A stretch of 64,000 nt of DNA, taken from assembly GCA_030429955.1 (NCBI GenBank), contig JAUIGO010000007.1, forward strand, positions 17,060-81,059, in the 5' to 3' direction. How positions within the stretch are numbered: the first letter of the stretch is position 1; each line of letters begins with the position of its first letter. The DNA is from Bacteroidia bacterium (GTDB taxonomy: Bacteria; Bacteroidota; Bacteroidia; Flavobacteriales; Flavobacteriaceae). Position numbers and translations under genes: made by a program. Positions 43,872 through 52,316 of the stretch are shown one piece after another. The notes below the pieces were generated by a model, which worked only from the letters and a program-made list of their open reading frames with translations, was not told the origin of the DNA and searched no databases.

Positions 43872-44804
43872 TTGAAAATTAAAACCGCTTCAGATTACAA
43901 GTTACTTTCCAATTCAGTGGTTACAATTGGAACTTTTGATGGTGTTCATGTTGGACATAAGAAAATTATCAAACGGTTGGTGAAAATTGCTAAAAAGGAA
44001 AATTTACAAGCTATTGTATTGACGTTTTTTCCGCATCCTAGAATGGTAGTGCAGAAAGATACAGATATAAAAATGCTGAATACCATCGACGAAAAAAACA
44101 AGTTGATGGAAGCTGAAGGCATTGATCATTTAGTGGTAAAAAAATTCACAAAACAATTCTCACGTCTTTCAGCGCAAGACTATGTAAGAGATGTTTTGGT
44201 TGAAACCTTGCATGTGAAGCATATAATAATAGGTTACGATCATCATTTTGGTCGCAACCGAACTGCAAACATCAACGACTTAAAAGCCTTTGGAGAGATT
44301 TACGATTTTAAAGTCACTGAAATTTCAGCTCAAGAAATTGATGAAGTCACAGTGAGTTCTACAAAAATCAGAAAAGCCCTTTTAGAAGGCGACGTACAAA
44401 CAGCCAATACATTTTTAGGCTACAACTTCATGCTTACTGGAAAAGTTGTTAAAGGCAAGGGATTGGGAAAACAACTTAACTACCCAACTGCTAACATTAA
44501 GATTAAAGAGTCCTATAAACTCATTCCTAAAAATGGCGTTTATGTAGTAAAAGCAAACATCAAAGGAACTACTGTTTTTGGGATGATGAATATTGGCACC
44601 AACCCAACAGTTGATGGTAAAGTACAATCTATTGAAGTGCATTTCTTTAATTTCAATCAGGATATTTATGGGAAGACCTTAGAAATTGAAATTTTAGAAC
44701 GTTTACGTGACGAACAAAAATTTGATTCACTTGACGATCTGAAAAATCAGCTATCTAAAGATCTTATGAATTCTAATCACTTTTTGAATCAAAACGATGA
44801 TTAA
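43872..44804 (+). CDS. ribF: Bifunctional riboflavin kinase / FAD synthetase
   Basis: A 310-residue RibF making FMN and then FAD. The N-terminal nucleotidyltransferase has HVGH at 26-29 in 'TIGTFDGVHVGHKKI' and the C-terminal-side 'VSSTKIRKALLEGDV'. The C-terminal kinase (about 185-305) has 'GKGLGKQLNYPTANI' and 'GMMNIGTNPTV'. The start is a TTG at 43872, the only start codon that keeps the early helix. The gene overlaps the next one by 8 bases. Confidence 0.95.
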   Translation: MKIKTASDYKLLSNSVVTIGTFDGVHVGHKKIIKRLVKIAKKENLQAIVLTFFPHPRMVVQKDTDIKMLNTIDEKNKLMEAEGIDHLVVKKFTKQFSRLSAQDYVRDVLVETLHVKHIIIGYDHHFGRNRTANINDLKAFGEIYDFKVTEISAQEIDEVTVSSTKIRKALLEGDVQTANTFLGYNFMLTGKVVKGKGLGKQLNYPTANIKIKESYKLIPKNGVYVVKANIKGTTVFGMMNIGTNPTVDGKVQSIEVHFFNFNQDIYGKTLEIEILERLRDEQKFDSLDDLKNQLSKDLMNSNHFLNQNDD

Positions 44805-46128
44805 TCGTTGGCTATTTAAACATATTGATAATAGTGCACTCATCATTTTTAGAGTCTTTTTTGGCTTACTCATTACACTTGAATCCTTTGGTGCCATACT
44901 AACAGGTTGGATTAAGCAAACCTTAATAGAACCTCAATTTACCTTTTCATTTATTGGCTTTGAATGGCTTCAACCGCTTCCAGGACATTGGATGTATATC
45001 TATTTTGCTGTCATGGGACTGTTTGGCATTGGTGTGATGCTTGGTTATAAATACAGAACGAGTATTATTGGTTTTACCATTCTTTGGGCTGGCGTTTATT
45101 TCATGCAAAAAGCATCATATAACAATCATTATTATTTATTGGTTTTGCTCAATTTGTTTATGTGCATAATGCCAGCAAACAGATATTTTTCAATAGATGT
45201 AAAACAAAATCCGTCCTTGTTAAAGCAAAGCATGCCACAATGGTGTAGCCTAATGATAATTGCTCAAATGGCCATTGTGTACACTTACGCAGCTATTGCC
45301 AAAATATATCCAGATTGGCTAGATACTACCTTTATGGAAATACTGATGAGAGGCAGAAAAGGCTATTACCTTATTGGCGATTTTCTTCAGCAAAAATGGT
45401 TGCATTATTTGTTAGCCTATGGAGGTATTTTATTCGATTTACTGATTGTACCACTGTTACTCTGGAGAAGAACCAGAAAATGGGCTTTTATTACTGCTAT
45501 TTTCTTTCATCTATTCAATTCTATCGTTTTTCAAATAGGTATTTTTCCGTATATGTCAATTGCACTTTGCGTGTTCTTTTTTCCAGTTAAAAACATTCAA
45601 AAGCTATTTTTTAAAAGCAAACAGTTTTATGAAGAAGGAGAACTTGTTGTGCCAAGCTATAAACCAATTTTGCTAACTGTTTTTTTTGGATTGTATTTCA
45701 TAATCCAATTGGCTTTACCATTACGTCATTGGTTTATAAAAGATGATGTGTTGTGGACAGAAGAAGCGCATCGTTTATCCTGGCGAATGATGCTTCGTGC
45801 AAAACATGGCATCGCTCATTTTACAGTTGTAGATAAAGAAACTAACAAAAGAACAATTATTAAGTTAGACGATTATTTGACTAAAAAACAAAAAGGAATT
45901 GCAAGCACCAAACCAGATGTTATTTGGCAATTTGCACAGCGCTTAAAACATCAATTTGCAGCTGAAGGTCAAGATGTTGCTGTTTATGTTGATTGCAGAA
46001 TAAGTGTTAATGACAGACCTTTAAAACAACTTATAGATCCTAAAGTTGATCTAGCTTCTGTAAAGTGGAATGCTTTTAAACACAACGAATGGATTTTACC
46101 TTCAAATGAAGATTTATTTACTAAGTAA
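44797..46128 (+). CDS. HTTM-domain (gamma-carboxylase-related) membrane protein
   Basis: A 443-residue protein with an N-terminal HTTM domain: several helices from residue 15 to about 300, including 'ALIIFRVFFGLLITLESF', 'YYLLVLLNLFMCIMPANRYFS' and 'IFFHLFNSIVFQIGIFPYMSI'. These resemble the vitamin K-dependent gamma-carboxylase membrane part. A soluble C-terminal domain of about 130 residues follows ('EEAHRLSWRMMLRAKHG'). Bacterial members have no known substrate. It overlaps ribF by 8 bases, so the two are translationally coupled. Confidence 0.85.
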   Translation: MINRWLFKHIDNSALIIFRVFFGLLITLESFGAILTGWIKQTLIEPQFTFSFIGFEWLQPLPGHWMYIYFAVMGLFGIGVMLGYKYRTSIIGFTILWAGVYFMQKASYNNHYYLLVLLNLFMCIMPANRYFSIDVKQNPSLLKQSMPQWCSLMIIAQMAIVYTYAAIAKIYPDWLDTTFMEILMRGRKGYYLIGDFLQQKWLHYLLAYGGILFDLLIVPLLLWRRTRKWAFITAIFFHLFNSIVFQIGIFPYMSIALCVFFFPVKNIQKLFFKSKQFYEEGELVVPSYKPILLTVFFGLYFIIQLALPLRHWFIKDDVLWTEEAHRLSWRMMLRAKHGIAHFTVVDKETNKRTIIKLDDYLTKKQKGIASTKPDVIWQFAQRLKHQFAAEGQDVAVYVDCRISVNDRPLKQLIDPKVDLASVKWNAFKHNEWILPSNEDLFTK

Positions 46129-46133
46129 TTCCG

Positions 46134-46141
46134 TAAATTTG
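46134..46141 (+). promoter_or_regulatory. Putative -7 box of serS
   Basis: TAAATTTG matches TAnnTTTG exactly, 55 bases before the serS ATG and just past the HTTM stop. TTTA at 46113-46116 is a weak -33 candidate with a spacer of about 17 bases. Confidence 0.35.
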
Positions 46142-46196
46142 TCGCTTTATTCTTCGTAGCTATGTGAAGCGAAGATGAACTTAAATTTTTCACCCA

Positions 46197-47468
46197 ATGT
46201 TACAAGTACCTTTTATTAGAGAGCATCAAGAATTAGTCATCAAGCGTTTGGCAAAACGTAATATAGATGCTACTGAAATGATTAATGAAGTGATTAAACT
46301 TGACGAAGAGCGCAGGCAAACCCAATCTGAGTTGGATAACACTTTGGCTGAATCTAATTCGCTTTCTAAAGAAATTGGGATGCTTTATAAATCTGGTAAT
46401 GCAGATCAAGCGAATGCTCTTAAAAAAAGAACGACGCAACTAAAGGATGATAGCAAAGCATTGATTGAAAAATTAAATGCTGTATCTGAAAAGTTAGATG
46501 AGTTATTGTGCAAAATCCCAAATGTACCAAATGACTTAGTTCCTGCTGGAAATTCTGAAGATGATAATAAAGAAGTATATCGCGAAGGTGACATTCCAGA
46601 ATTACCAAAAAATGCTTTACCACATTGGGAACTAGCCAGTAAATACGACATTATCGATTTTGAACTTGGTAATAAAATTACTGGAGCTGGATTTCCTGTG
46701 TATAAAGGAAAAGGCGCAAAATTGCAACGTGCACTCATCAATTATTTTTTAGATAAAAATACTGCAGCTGGTTATAGCGAAGTACAAGTACCACATTTAG
46801 TGAATGAAGCTTCAGGGTTTGGTACAGGACAACTTCCAGACAAGGAAGGACAAATGTATCATGTTACAGAAGATAATTTGTATTTAATTCCTACAGCTGA
46901 GGTTCCTGCAACCAACTTGTTTCGTGGCGATTTGTTAGCTGAAAGCGAACTTCCTAAAGCCATTACAGGTTACACACCTTGCTTTAGAAGGGAAGCAGGA
47001 AGTTATGGAGCACATGTACGCGGATTAAATAGATTGCACCAATTTGATAAAGTTGAAATTTTACGAATCGAGCATCCTGATAGATCTTACGAAGCTCTTA
47101 ATGAAATGGTTGAACACGTCAAGTCAATTTTAAACGAATTGAAATTGCCATACAGAATTTTAAGACTTTGCGGAGGCGACTTAGGTTTTACATCTGCATT
47201 AACTTATGATTTTGAAGTTTATTCTACTGCTCAAGAACGATGGTTAGAAATATCTTCAGTTTCAAATTTTGAAACGTTTCAAGCCAACAGACTAAAACTT
47301 CGTTTTAAAAATAGCGACGGAAAAAGCCAATTGGCTCACACATTAAACGGAAGCTCTTTGGCTTTACCAAGAGTTTTGGCTGGTATTTTAGAGAACTATC
47401 AAACCGAAAATGGCATCAATATTCCAGATGTTTTAGTGCCATATACTGGTTTTTCTACAATCGAATAA
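46197..47468 (+). CDS. serS: Seryl-tRNA synthetase
   Basis: A 423-residue class II synthetase charging tRNA-Ser. The N-terminal coiled coil (about 30-105) reaches the tRNA long arm. The catalytic core has motif 2 'TPCFRREAGSYGAHVRGLNRLHQFDKVE' in parts, 'ELCGGDLG'-like 'RLCGGDLGFTS', and motif 3 'TLNGSSLALPRVLAGILENYQ'. Complete and normal length. Confidence 0.97.
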   Translation: MLQVPFIREHQELVIKRLAKRNIDATEMINEVIKLDEERRQTQSELDNTLAESNSLSKEIGMLYKSGNADQANALKKRTTQLKDDSKALIEKLNAVSEKLDELLCKIPNVPNDLVPAGNSEDDNKEVYREGDIPELPKNALPHWELASKYDIIDFELGNKITGAGFPVYKGKGAKLQRALINYFLDKNTAAGYSEVQVPHLVNEASGFGTGQLPDKEGQMYHVTEDNLYLIPTAEVPATNLFRGDLLAESELPKAITGYTPCFRREAGSYGAHVRGLNRLHQFDKVEILRIEHPDRSYEALNEMVEHVKSILNELKLPYRILRLCGGDLGFTSALTYDFEVYSTAQERWLEISSVSNFETFQANRLKLRFKNSDGKSQLAHTLNGSSLALPRVLAGILENYQTENGINIPDVLVPYTGFSTIE

Positions 47469-47623
47469 AATCATAAATTTAAACAAAAAGTAAGAAAAAG
47501 ACTATAAAAAAATCGACAAAGTGTTCAAAAAACACGTTGTTCAACGAATTTTTGTATTTTTTCTTTGTTTTACACAATATTTTTCACAAGTTAGTATCAC
47601 CAAACTAATACAACCTACTAGTT

Positions 47624-47692
47624 ATGAAAAATATTAAAAGATTAATACTATTGACTGCTTTGGTAGTTTTGATAGTAAAAGTGGTTTTATAG
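47624..47692 (+). CDS. Possible 22-residue membrane peptide
   Basis: ATG to TAG encodes MKNIKRLILLTALVVLIVKV followed by VL. A basic N-terminus and one hydrophobic helix of about 15 residues are visible, the look of a small membrane peptide or a signal-like leader. No Shine-Dalgarno is present, as is usual here. A random 22-codon reading frame of this kind cannot be excluded. The isolated, otherwise empty context and the terminator 110 bases downstream are in its favour. Confidence 0.35.
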   Translation: MKNIKRLILLTALVVLIVKVVL

Positions 47693-47803
47693 ATTGATAA
47701 TAAAAATAAATCAACCATAAGATATAGTTACTTTATTAAGAGCCCCAATCAGGATAACTGAATCATATAAAATATGGTTAATAGCACATTTATTTTGGAT
47801 GGC

Positions 47804-47838
47804 ATAGCCTGAACGTAAGTTCAGGCTATTTTTTTTTT
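47804..47838 (+). terminator. Strong Rho-independent terminator
   Basis: A perfect 11-bp stem ATAGCCTGAAC/GTTCAGGCTAT with loop GTAA and a run of ten Ts (47829-47838). There is no gene for 335 bases upstream except the possible small peptide, so a short RNA probably ends here. Confidence 0.85.
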
Positions 47839-48050
47839 ACCAGTTCAAGTTTGAAATTGTCGAAAAAGAAAACGATGATTTTTTTCTTTATATAATGTGA
47901 AAAAATAAAGCATAGCTTAGTTACGTTTTCTTTTTTAACAGAAATAGAAAGGAAAAAAGGGCGTTTTGCTTCGGCTTTTTTAAATTTGGAGTGGTATTAA
48001 GATAATATTCACAACTTCAAAAGCAGAGTTTAGTTATATTTACAGTTACT

Positions 48051-49829
48051 ATGAACAAGTTAATCTACATATTTTGTTTCTTCTGCTGCTTTGCGTCCTT
48101 TTCTCAAAATGAGGAATTGGCAAAAGACTATTTTGATAGAGGCGAATTTCAAAAGGCACTGATTTCGTATCAAAAGCTTTACGAAGAAAAAAAAGGCAAC
48201 ATCAACTACTTTATAAAAATTGTTGAAATTCATCAGCAATTAGAGCAATTGGACATTGCAGAGCAGTTATTGCTTGATATGGTTGAAAAAAGTAGGAACC
48301 CTCAACATTTAGTTGATTTAGGATATAATTATCATCTTAAAAACGACAATGAAAAAGCTGAAGATTACTACAATCAAGCCATTTTAAAAATTGATGAAAA
48401 CCCAGTGTATGGTTATTATGTGGCTTACAGATTTGAAACTTTGGCACTCATAGATTTGGCTGCAAAGGCGTATGAACGCTCTATGGAATTGCGCCCTGAA
48501 GCTAACTACCATATTCAATTGGCTAGAATTTATGGAGAACAAGGCGAGATTGAAAAAATGTTCACGAGCTATGTGAATTTTGTTGAAATAAACAATTCTT
48601 ACGCCAATCAAGTTAAACGTTATTTCAGTGATTATATATCTGAAAATAGCGAAGATGCAAACAATGCTATTTTACGTAAAGTGCTTCTGAAAAAAATACA
48701 AGAACAACCCAATGTGATTTGGAATCAGTTGCTAAGTTGGTTATATGTGCAACAACGTGAATATGCCAAAGCATTTGCCCAAGAAAAAGCCATTTACAAA
48801 AGAGAACAAGAGTCGTTAAGAGGTATTGTTGATTTGGCAAACTTGACCTTAGAAGAAGACATGCCTGAAATTTCGGCTGATATTTTAATGTACTTAATTG
48901 AAACTGCAATTGACATTGAAACCATTGTAGATTCGCATAAAAACCTATTGGAATTACAAACAAAGCATGCCACAAAAGAAGAATATAAGGTTATAGATCA
49001 AAACTATAGCAACGTGATTAATGAGTTTGAAAACAACCCAGAAATAGTAGACATTAAAGTGTCTTATGCACATTTTAAGGCCTTTTATTTGAATAACCCT
49101 GATGAAGCCATCACGTATTTAAAAACTGCTTTAGAAGGAAAGTTCAACCGATTCCAACTTGCTAAAATCAAACTGGAATTAGGTGATATTTTAGTGTTTC
49201 AGGAAAAATTCAACGAAGCTCTTATTTACTATTCTCAGATTCAAACCAGCTTAAAAAATAGTACCATTTCACAAGAAGCACGATTTAAAGTAGCCAAAGC
49301 AAGCTATTATAAAGGCGATTTTAAATGGGCAGAAGCTCAACTTAAAATATTAAAAGCATCTACTTCGCAGTTGATTGCGAATGACGCTTTGGATTTAAAA
49401 TTATTAATTTCAGATAACAAGTTTGAAGATTCCACACAAACCGCTTTAAAATTGTATGCTAAAGCAGATTTATATGCCTATCAAAATAAAACAGACGAAG
49501 CCATTTCTTTACTTGATAAAATTTTAGAAGACCATAAAACAGAATCTATTATTGACCAAGCCTTGTACAAACAAGGAAAGCTTTTTGAAGGCAAAAAAGA
49601 CTACCTCAAAGCTGAAGCCAATTACAAAGCCATTATTGATAATTATAAAGAAGATATTTTGGCAGACGATGCCTATTACGCCTTAGCCGAATTGTATGTG
49701 AATGTGCTTAACAAACCTGAAGAAGCGCAAGCCTTGTATGAAAAAATCATTTTCAACCATGCAGACAGTATCTATTTTGTGGAGGCCAGGAAAAAGTTTC
49801 GGGCTTTACGTGGTGATGCTATAAATTAA
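48051..49829 (+). CDS. Exported tetratricopeptide-repeat protein
   Basis: A 592-residue protein with a signal peptide (MNKLIYIFCFFCCFASFSQ) and TPR units along its length. Examples are 'AKDYFDRGEFQKALISYQKLY', 'VDLGYNYHLKNDNEKAEDYYNQAI', 'ELGDILVFQEKFNEALIYYSQI' and 'ALYKQGKLFEGKKDYLKAEANYKAII'. It likely acts as a periplasmic scaffold, as do many such Bacteroidota proteins. No enzymatic domain was seen. Confidence 0.88.
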   Translation: MNKLIYIFCFFCCFASFSQNEELAKDYFDRGEFQKALISYQKLYEEKKGNINYFIKIVEIHQQLEQLDIAEQLLLDMVEKSRNPQHLVDLGYNYHLKNDNEKAEDYYNQAILKIDENPVYGYYVAYRFETLALIDLAAKAYERSMELRPEANYHIQLARIYGEQGEIEKMFTSYVNFVEINNSYANQVKRYFSDYISENSEDANNAILRKVLLKKIQEQPNVIWNQLLSWLYVQQREYAKAFAQEKAIYKREQESLRGIVDLANLTLEEDMPEISADILMYLIETAIDIETIVDSHKNLLELQTKHATKEEYKVIDQNYSNVINEFENNPEIVDIKVSYAHFKAFYLNNPDEAITYLKTALEGKFNRFQLAKIKLELGDILVFQEKFNEALIYYSQIQTSLKNSTISQEARFKVAKASYYKGDFKWAEAQLKILKASTSQLIANDALDLKLLISDNKFEDSTQTALKLYAKADLYAYQNKTDEAISLLDKILEDHKTESIIDQALYKQGKLFEGKKDYLKAEANYKAIIDNYKEDILADDAYYALAELYVNVLNKPEEAQALYEKIIFNHADSIYFVEARKKFRALRGDAIN

Positions 49830-49852
49830 ATTCAATCTAATTTTTTTAATTT

Positions 49853-50566
49853 TTGAACTATTATAATCCAAAATTTGTTGAAGATTTATTTAATAGGATG
49901 AGTGGCTCATACGATCTAATGAACTATTATTCTTCATTTGGATTTAGTGACAAGTGGAGAAAACAATTTATAAACGAAATTGATATTAATAAGAATAGTT
50001 TAACCATTGTTGATTTAATGTCTGGAATGGGAGAATGTTGGAAATTTATACTTCCTAAAATAGAAGATAATTCAAATCTGATTGCATTGGATTTTTCTTC
50101 AGAAATGATTATCAGAGCAACAAAAAGGAAATTAAAATACTCAAATAAAAACATAGAGATTCTAAAAGAGAATGTTTTTCAAAATTCTATTAAGAGCAAC
50201 ATTACTGATGTTGTTTTTTCTGGTTTTGGTATGAAAACATTTGATGAACAACAATTGAATTTATTAGCTCAAGAAATAAGAAGAATTTTAAAAATGAATG
50301 GGCAATTTTCGATGATTGATGTCTCAGTTCCAAAAAATAAACTTTTAAAGAAGTTTTACTTATTTTATCTCAAAAATATAATCCCCTTTATTGGGAAGTT
50401 ATTTTTGAGTAACTCTGAGACTTATAAAATGTTAGGCGTTTACACATGCAGTTTTGAGAATTCAAAGAAGGTTAAAGAAATTTTTAGCAATCATGGTTTC
50501 TATGTTGAATACATAGAATATTTTTATGGTTGCGCTACAGGAATTAAAGGAATAAAAAAGGAGTAA
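49853..50566 (+). CDS. Class I SAM-dependent methyltransferase (UbiE/MenG-like)
   Basis: A 237-residue methyltransferase. It has an N-terminal 'FNRMSGSYDLMNYYSSFGFSDKWR', a pattern shared with UbiE/MenG, SAM motif I 'IVDLMSGMGECW', and 'LIALDFSSEMIIRA'. It lacks the full UbiE substrate signature, and 'MIDVSVPKNKLLKKFYLFYLKNIIPFIGK' replaces the usual 'LEFS'. Substrate unknown. The start is read from TTG at 49853; the first ATG (49898) would cut into the conserved N-terminus. Its codon use is more A-rich than its neighbours, a weak sign of transfer. Confidence 0.8.
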   Translation: MNYYNPKFVEDLFNRMSGSYDLMNYYSSFGFSDKWRKQFINEIDINKNSLTIVDLMSGMGECWKFILPKIEDNSNLIALDFSSEMIIRATKRKLKYSNKNIEILKENVFQNSIKSNITDVVFSGFGMKTFDEQQLNLLAQEIRRILKMNGQFSMIDVSVPKNKLLKKFYLFYLKNIIPFIGKLFLSNSETYKMLGVYTCSFENSKKVKEIFSNHGFYVEYIEYFYGCATGIKGIKKE

Positions 50567-50567
50567 T

Positions 50568-51083
50568 TTGAATTTTATTACAGAAACCAACCGTCTCATC
50601 ATTTCCAAAGTCACACTTAAAGACGCTCCATTTTTTGTGGAGTTAATGAATACACCAAGTTGGTTAAAATACATTGGAGACCGAAACATCAAAACCATTA
50701 AAGATGCCCAAAAGCATCTTAAAAATGGCATCCTAAAAAGCTATAAAGAAAGTGGTTATGGTTTTTACAAAGTCACTCAAAAATCAGAACCAGAAAAAGT
50801 CATTGGTATTGTTGGTTTGGTAAAGCGTAAAGAGTTAGAGCATACAGATATTGGGTTTGGGTTTTTACCAGATTATGAAGGTAAAGGTTATGGTTACGAA
50901 TCGTCACTTGCCATCATGGATTTGGCTAAAAACAAATTTAAGTTAGAAAAGGTCTTGGCAATAACGAATCCAGACAACAAAAGTTCCATTCATCTATTAG
51001 AAAAATTAGGCTTATCTTTCCAAAAACGCATAAAACCTTTTGATGATAAGGAGGAACTTCTGTTATTTGCAAAGGCACTTTAA
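50568..51083 (+). CDS. GNAT N-acetyltransferase (RimJ/RimL-like)
   Basis: A 171-residue acetyltransferase with 'ETNRLIISKVTLKDAPFFVELMNTP' at the N-terminus, the acetyl-CoA loop 'GFLPDYEGKGYGYESSLAIMDLAKN' and 'NKSSIHLLEKLGLSFQK'. This is the RimJ/RimL-type arrangement. It starts with TTG preceded by AAGGAG inside the end of the methyltransferase gene, one of few clear ribosome-binding sites in the window. Substrate unknown. Confidence 0.88.
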   Translation: MNFITETNRLIISKVTLKDAPFFVELMNTPSWLKYIGDRNIKTIKDAQKHLKNGILKSYKESGYGFYKVTQKSEPEKVIGIVGLVKRKELEHTDIGFGFLPDYEGKGYGYESSLAIMDLAKNKFKLEKVLAITNPDNKSSIHLLEKLGLSFQKRIKPFDDKEELLLFAKAL

Positions 51084-51131
51084 CTGCAAATAACTTTAGA
51101 CACTTAAAACTTTAAGTACTTATAACTTTAT

Positions 51132-51455
51132 ATGATAATTTACAACGTAACCATAAACATAGACGAAAGCATTCACACGGAATGGCTGTCTTGGATAAAA
51201 GAACACATTCCTCAAGTGTTGGCAACAGGAAAATTTACAGAAGCCAAACTCACCAAAGTATTGGTTGAAGAAGACCTTGGAGGAGTGACTTATTCTGTGC
51301 AATACAGAGCAACATCACGGGAAGCACTTGATGCTTATTATAAAGAAGATGCCGAACGACTCAGAAAAGATGGACTTTTAAAATTTGCAGATAAAATGTT
51401 AGCCTTTCGCACAGAACTCGAAATTGTTGATGAATACTCAGTAAATTTCACCTAA
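51132..51455 (+). CDS. DUF4286 family protein
   Basis: A 107-residue protein with the DUF4286 pattern ('MIIYNVTINIDESIHTEWLSWIKEHIPQVLATGKF', 'YSVQYRATSREALDAYY'), a ferredoxin-like alpha/beta fold. Function unknown. Its stop codon lies within the first unit of the 7-base tandem repeat that separates it from rsmA. Confidence 0.85.
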   Translation: MIIYNVTINIDESIHTEWLSWIKEHIPQVLATGKFTEAKLTKVLVEEDLGGVTYSVQYRATSREALDAYYKEDAERLRKDGLLKFADKMLAFRTELEIVDEYSVNFT

Positions 51456-51495
51456 CACCTAACACCTAACACCTAACACCTAACACCTAACACCT
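51451..51495. repeat. 7-base tandem repeat upstream of rsmA
   Basis: Six full copies of CCTAACA (51451-51492) and a partial seventh (CCT) lie between the end of the DUF4286 gene, whose stop is in the first copy, and the rsmA start at 51502. Perfect repeats of this kind can change copy number by slippage. Confidence 0.9.
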
Positions 51496-51501
51496 TTTAT
51501 A

Positions 51502-52275
51502 TTGTCAGTAAAAGCAAAAAAACATCTAGGACAACATTTTCTGAAAGACGAAAACATTGCAAAAAAAATTGCAGACACCTTATCGTTTCAAGGTTACAAA
51601 GCGGTTTTGGAAATTGGTCCTGGAATGGGAGTCCTTACCAAATATTTGCTTGAAAAAGACACCACAACCTATGTCATTGAAATTGACTCGGAATCGGTTG
51701 AATATCTGCAAGCCAATTATCTAAACCTTGCGCCAAGAATTATTGAAAAAGACTTTTTAAAATACGATTTAAAAGAGGTTTTTAACGATTCGCAATTTGC
51801 TATCATAGGTAATTTCCCTTACAACATTTCAACTCAAATTGTTTTTAAAGTATTGGAAATGCGTGAGCAAATCCCAGAGTTTTCTGGGATGTTTCAAAAA
51901 GAAGTTGCACAACGTATTTGTGAAAAAGAAGGCAGCAAAGCTTATGGTATTTTATCAGTGTTGGCACAAGCATTTTACAATGCAGAATATCTCTTTACAG
52001 TGCCACCTTCAGTATTTAATCCTCCACCAAAGGTTGAATCTGGAGTGCTTAGATTAACCAGGAAAGAGCATCTTGATTTGCCTTGCGATGAGGCATTATT
52101 TTTCCGAGTGGTCAAAATAGCCTTTCAGCAACGCAGAAAAACATTGCGTAACAGTTTAAAAATATTCAATCTTTCAGATAATTTAAAAGCAAATGCTATC
52201 TTTGGCAAACGTCCAGAACAATTGAGTGTGGATTCGTTTATTGAACTCACTCAATTAATTGAAAACGATATTTAA
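51502..52275 (+). CDS. rsmA: 16S rRNA dimethyladenosine transferase
   Basis: A 257-residue RsmA/KsgA methylating two adenines near the 3' end of 16S rRNA. Motifs: '[20 protein letters not shown]', SAM motif '[17 protein letters not shown]' and the catalytic NFPYNIS. It starts at TTG 51502, seven bases after a tandem repeat. Complete. Confidence 0.96.
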   Translation: MSVKAKKHLGQHFLKDENIAKKIADTLSFQGYKAVLEIGPGMGVLTKYLLEKDTTTYVIEIDSESVEYLQANYLNLAPRIIEKDFLKYDLKEVFNDSQFAIIGNFPYNISTQIVFKVLEMREQIPEFSGMFQKEVAQRICEKEGSKAYGILSVLAQAFYNAEYLFTVPPSVFNPPPKVESGVLRLTRKEHLDLPCDEALFFRVVKIAFQQRRKTLRNSLKIFNLSDNLKANAIFGKRPEQLSVDSFIELTQLIENDI

Positions 52276-52286
52276 TAACAGATCAG

Positions 52287-52316
52287 TTGTCACGCTGAGC
52301 GCAGTCGAAGTGTTTC
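52287..52316 (+). repeat. Dispersed repeat, family A, ending at the mgtE start
   Basis: TTGTCACGCTGAGCGCAGTCG followed by AAGTGTTTC runs up to the mgtE ATG at 52317. The repeat thus occupies the ribosome-binding region of mgtE. Confidence 0.8.

Larger units (their letters stand above)
47469..48050. other. 582-base gap between serS and the TPR gene
   Basis: No normal-sized gene. It contains one possible 22-codon gene (47624-47692), a strong terminator (47804-47838) and A+T-rich DNA. Since the terminator is about 340 bases past serS, it may end a separate short transcript covering the small gene. Confidence 0.5.

Noticed and set aside
49853..50566. MenG/UbiE menaquinone methyltransferase
   Set aside because: Only the N-terminal and SAM motifs fit. 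The C-terminal signature differs and the context is unrelated, so only a general methyltransferase call is made.
51451..51495. Telomere-like or CRISPR-like repeats
   Set aside because: Seven-base units without spacers inside the chromosome are neither telomeric nor a CRISPR array.
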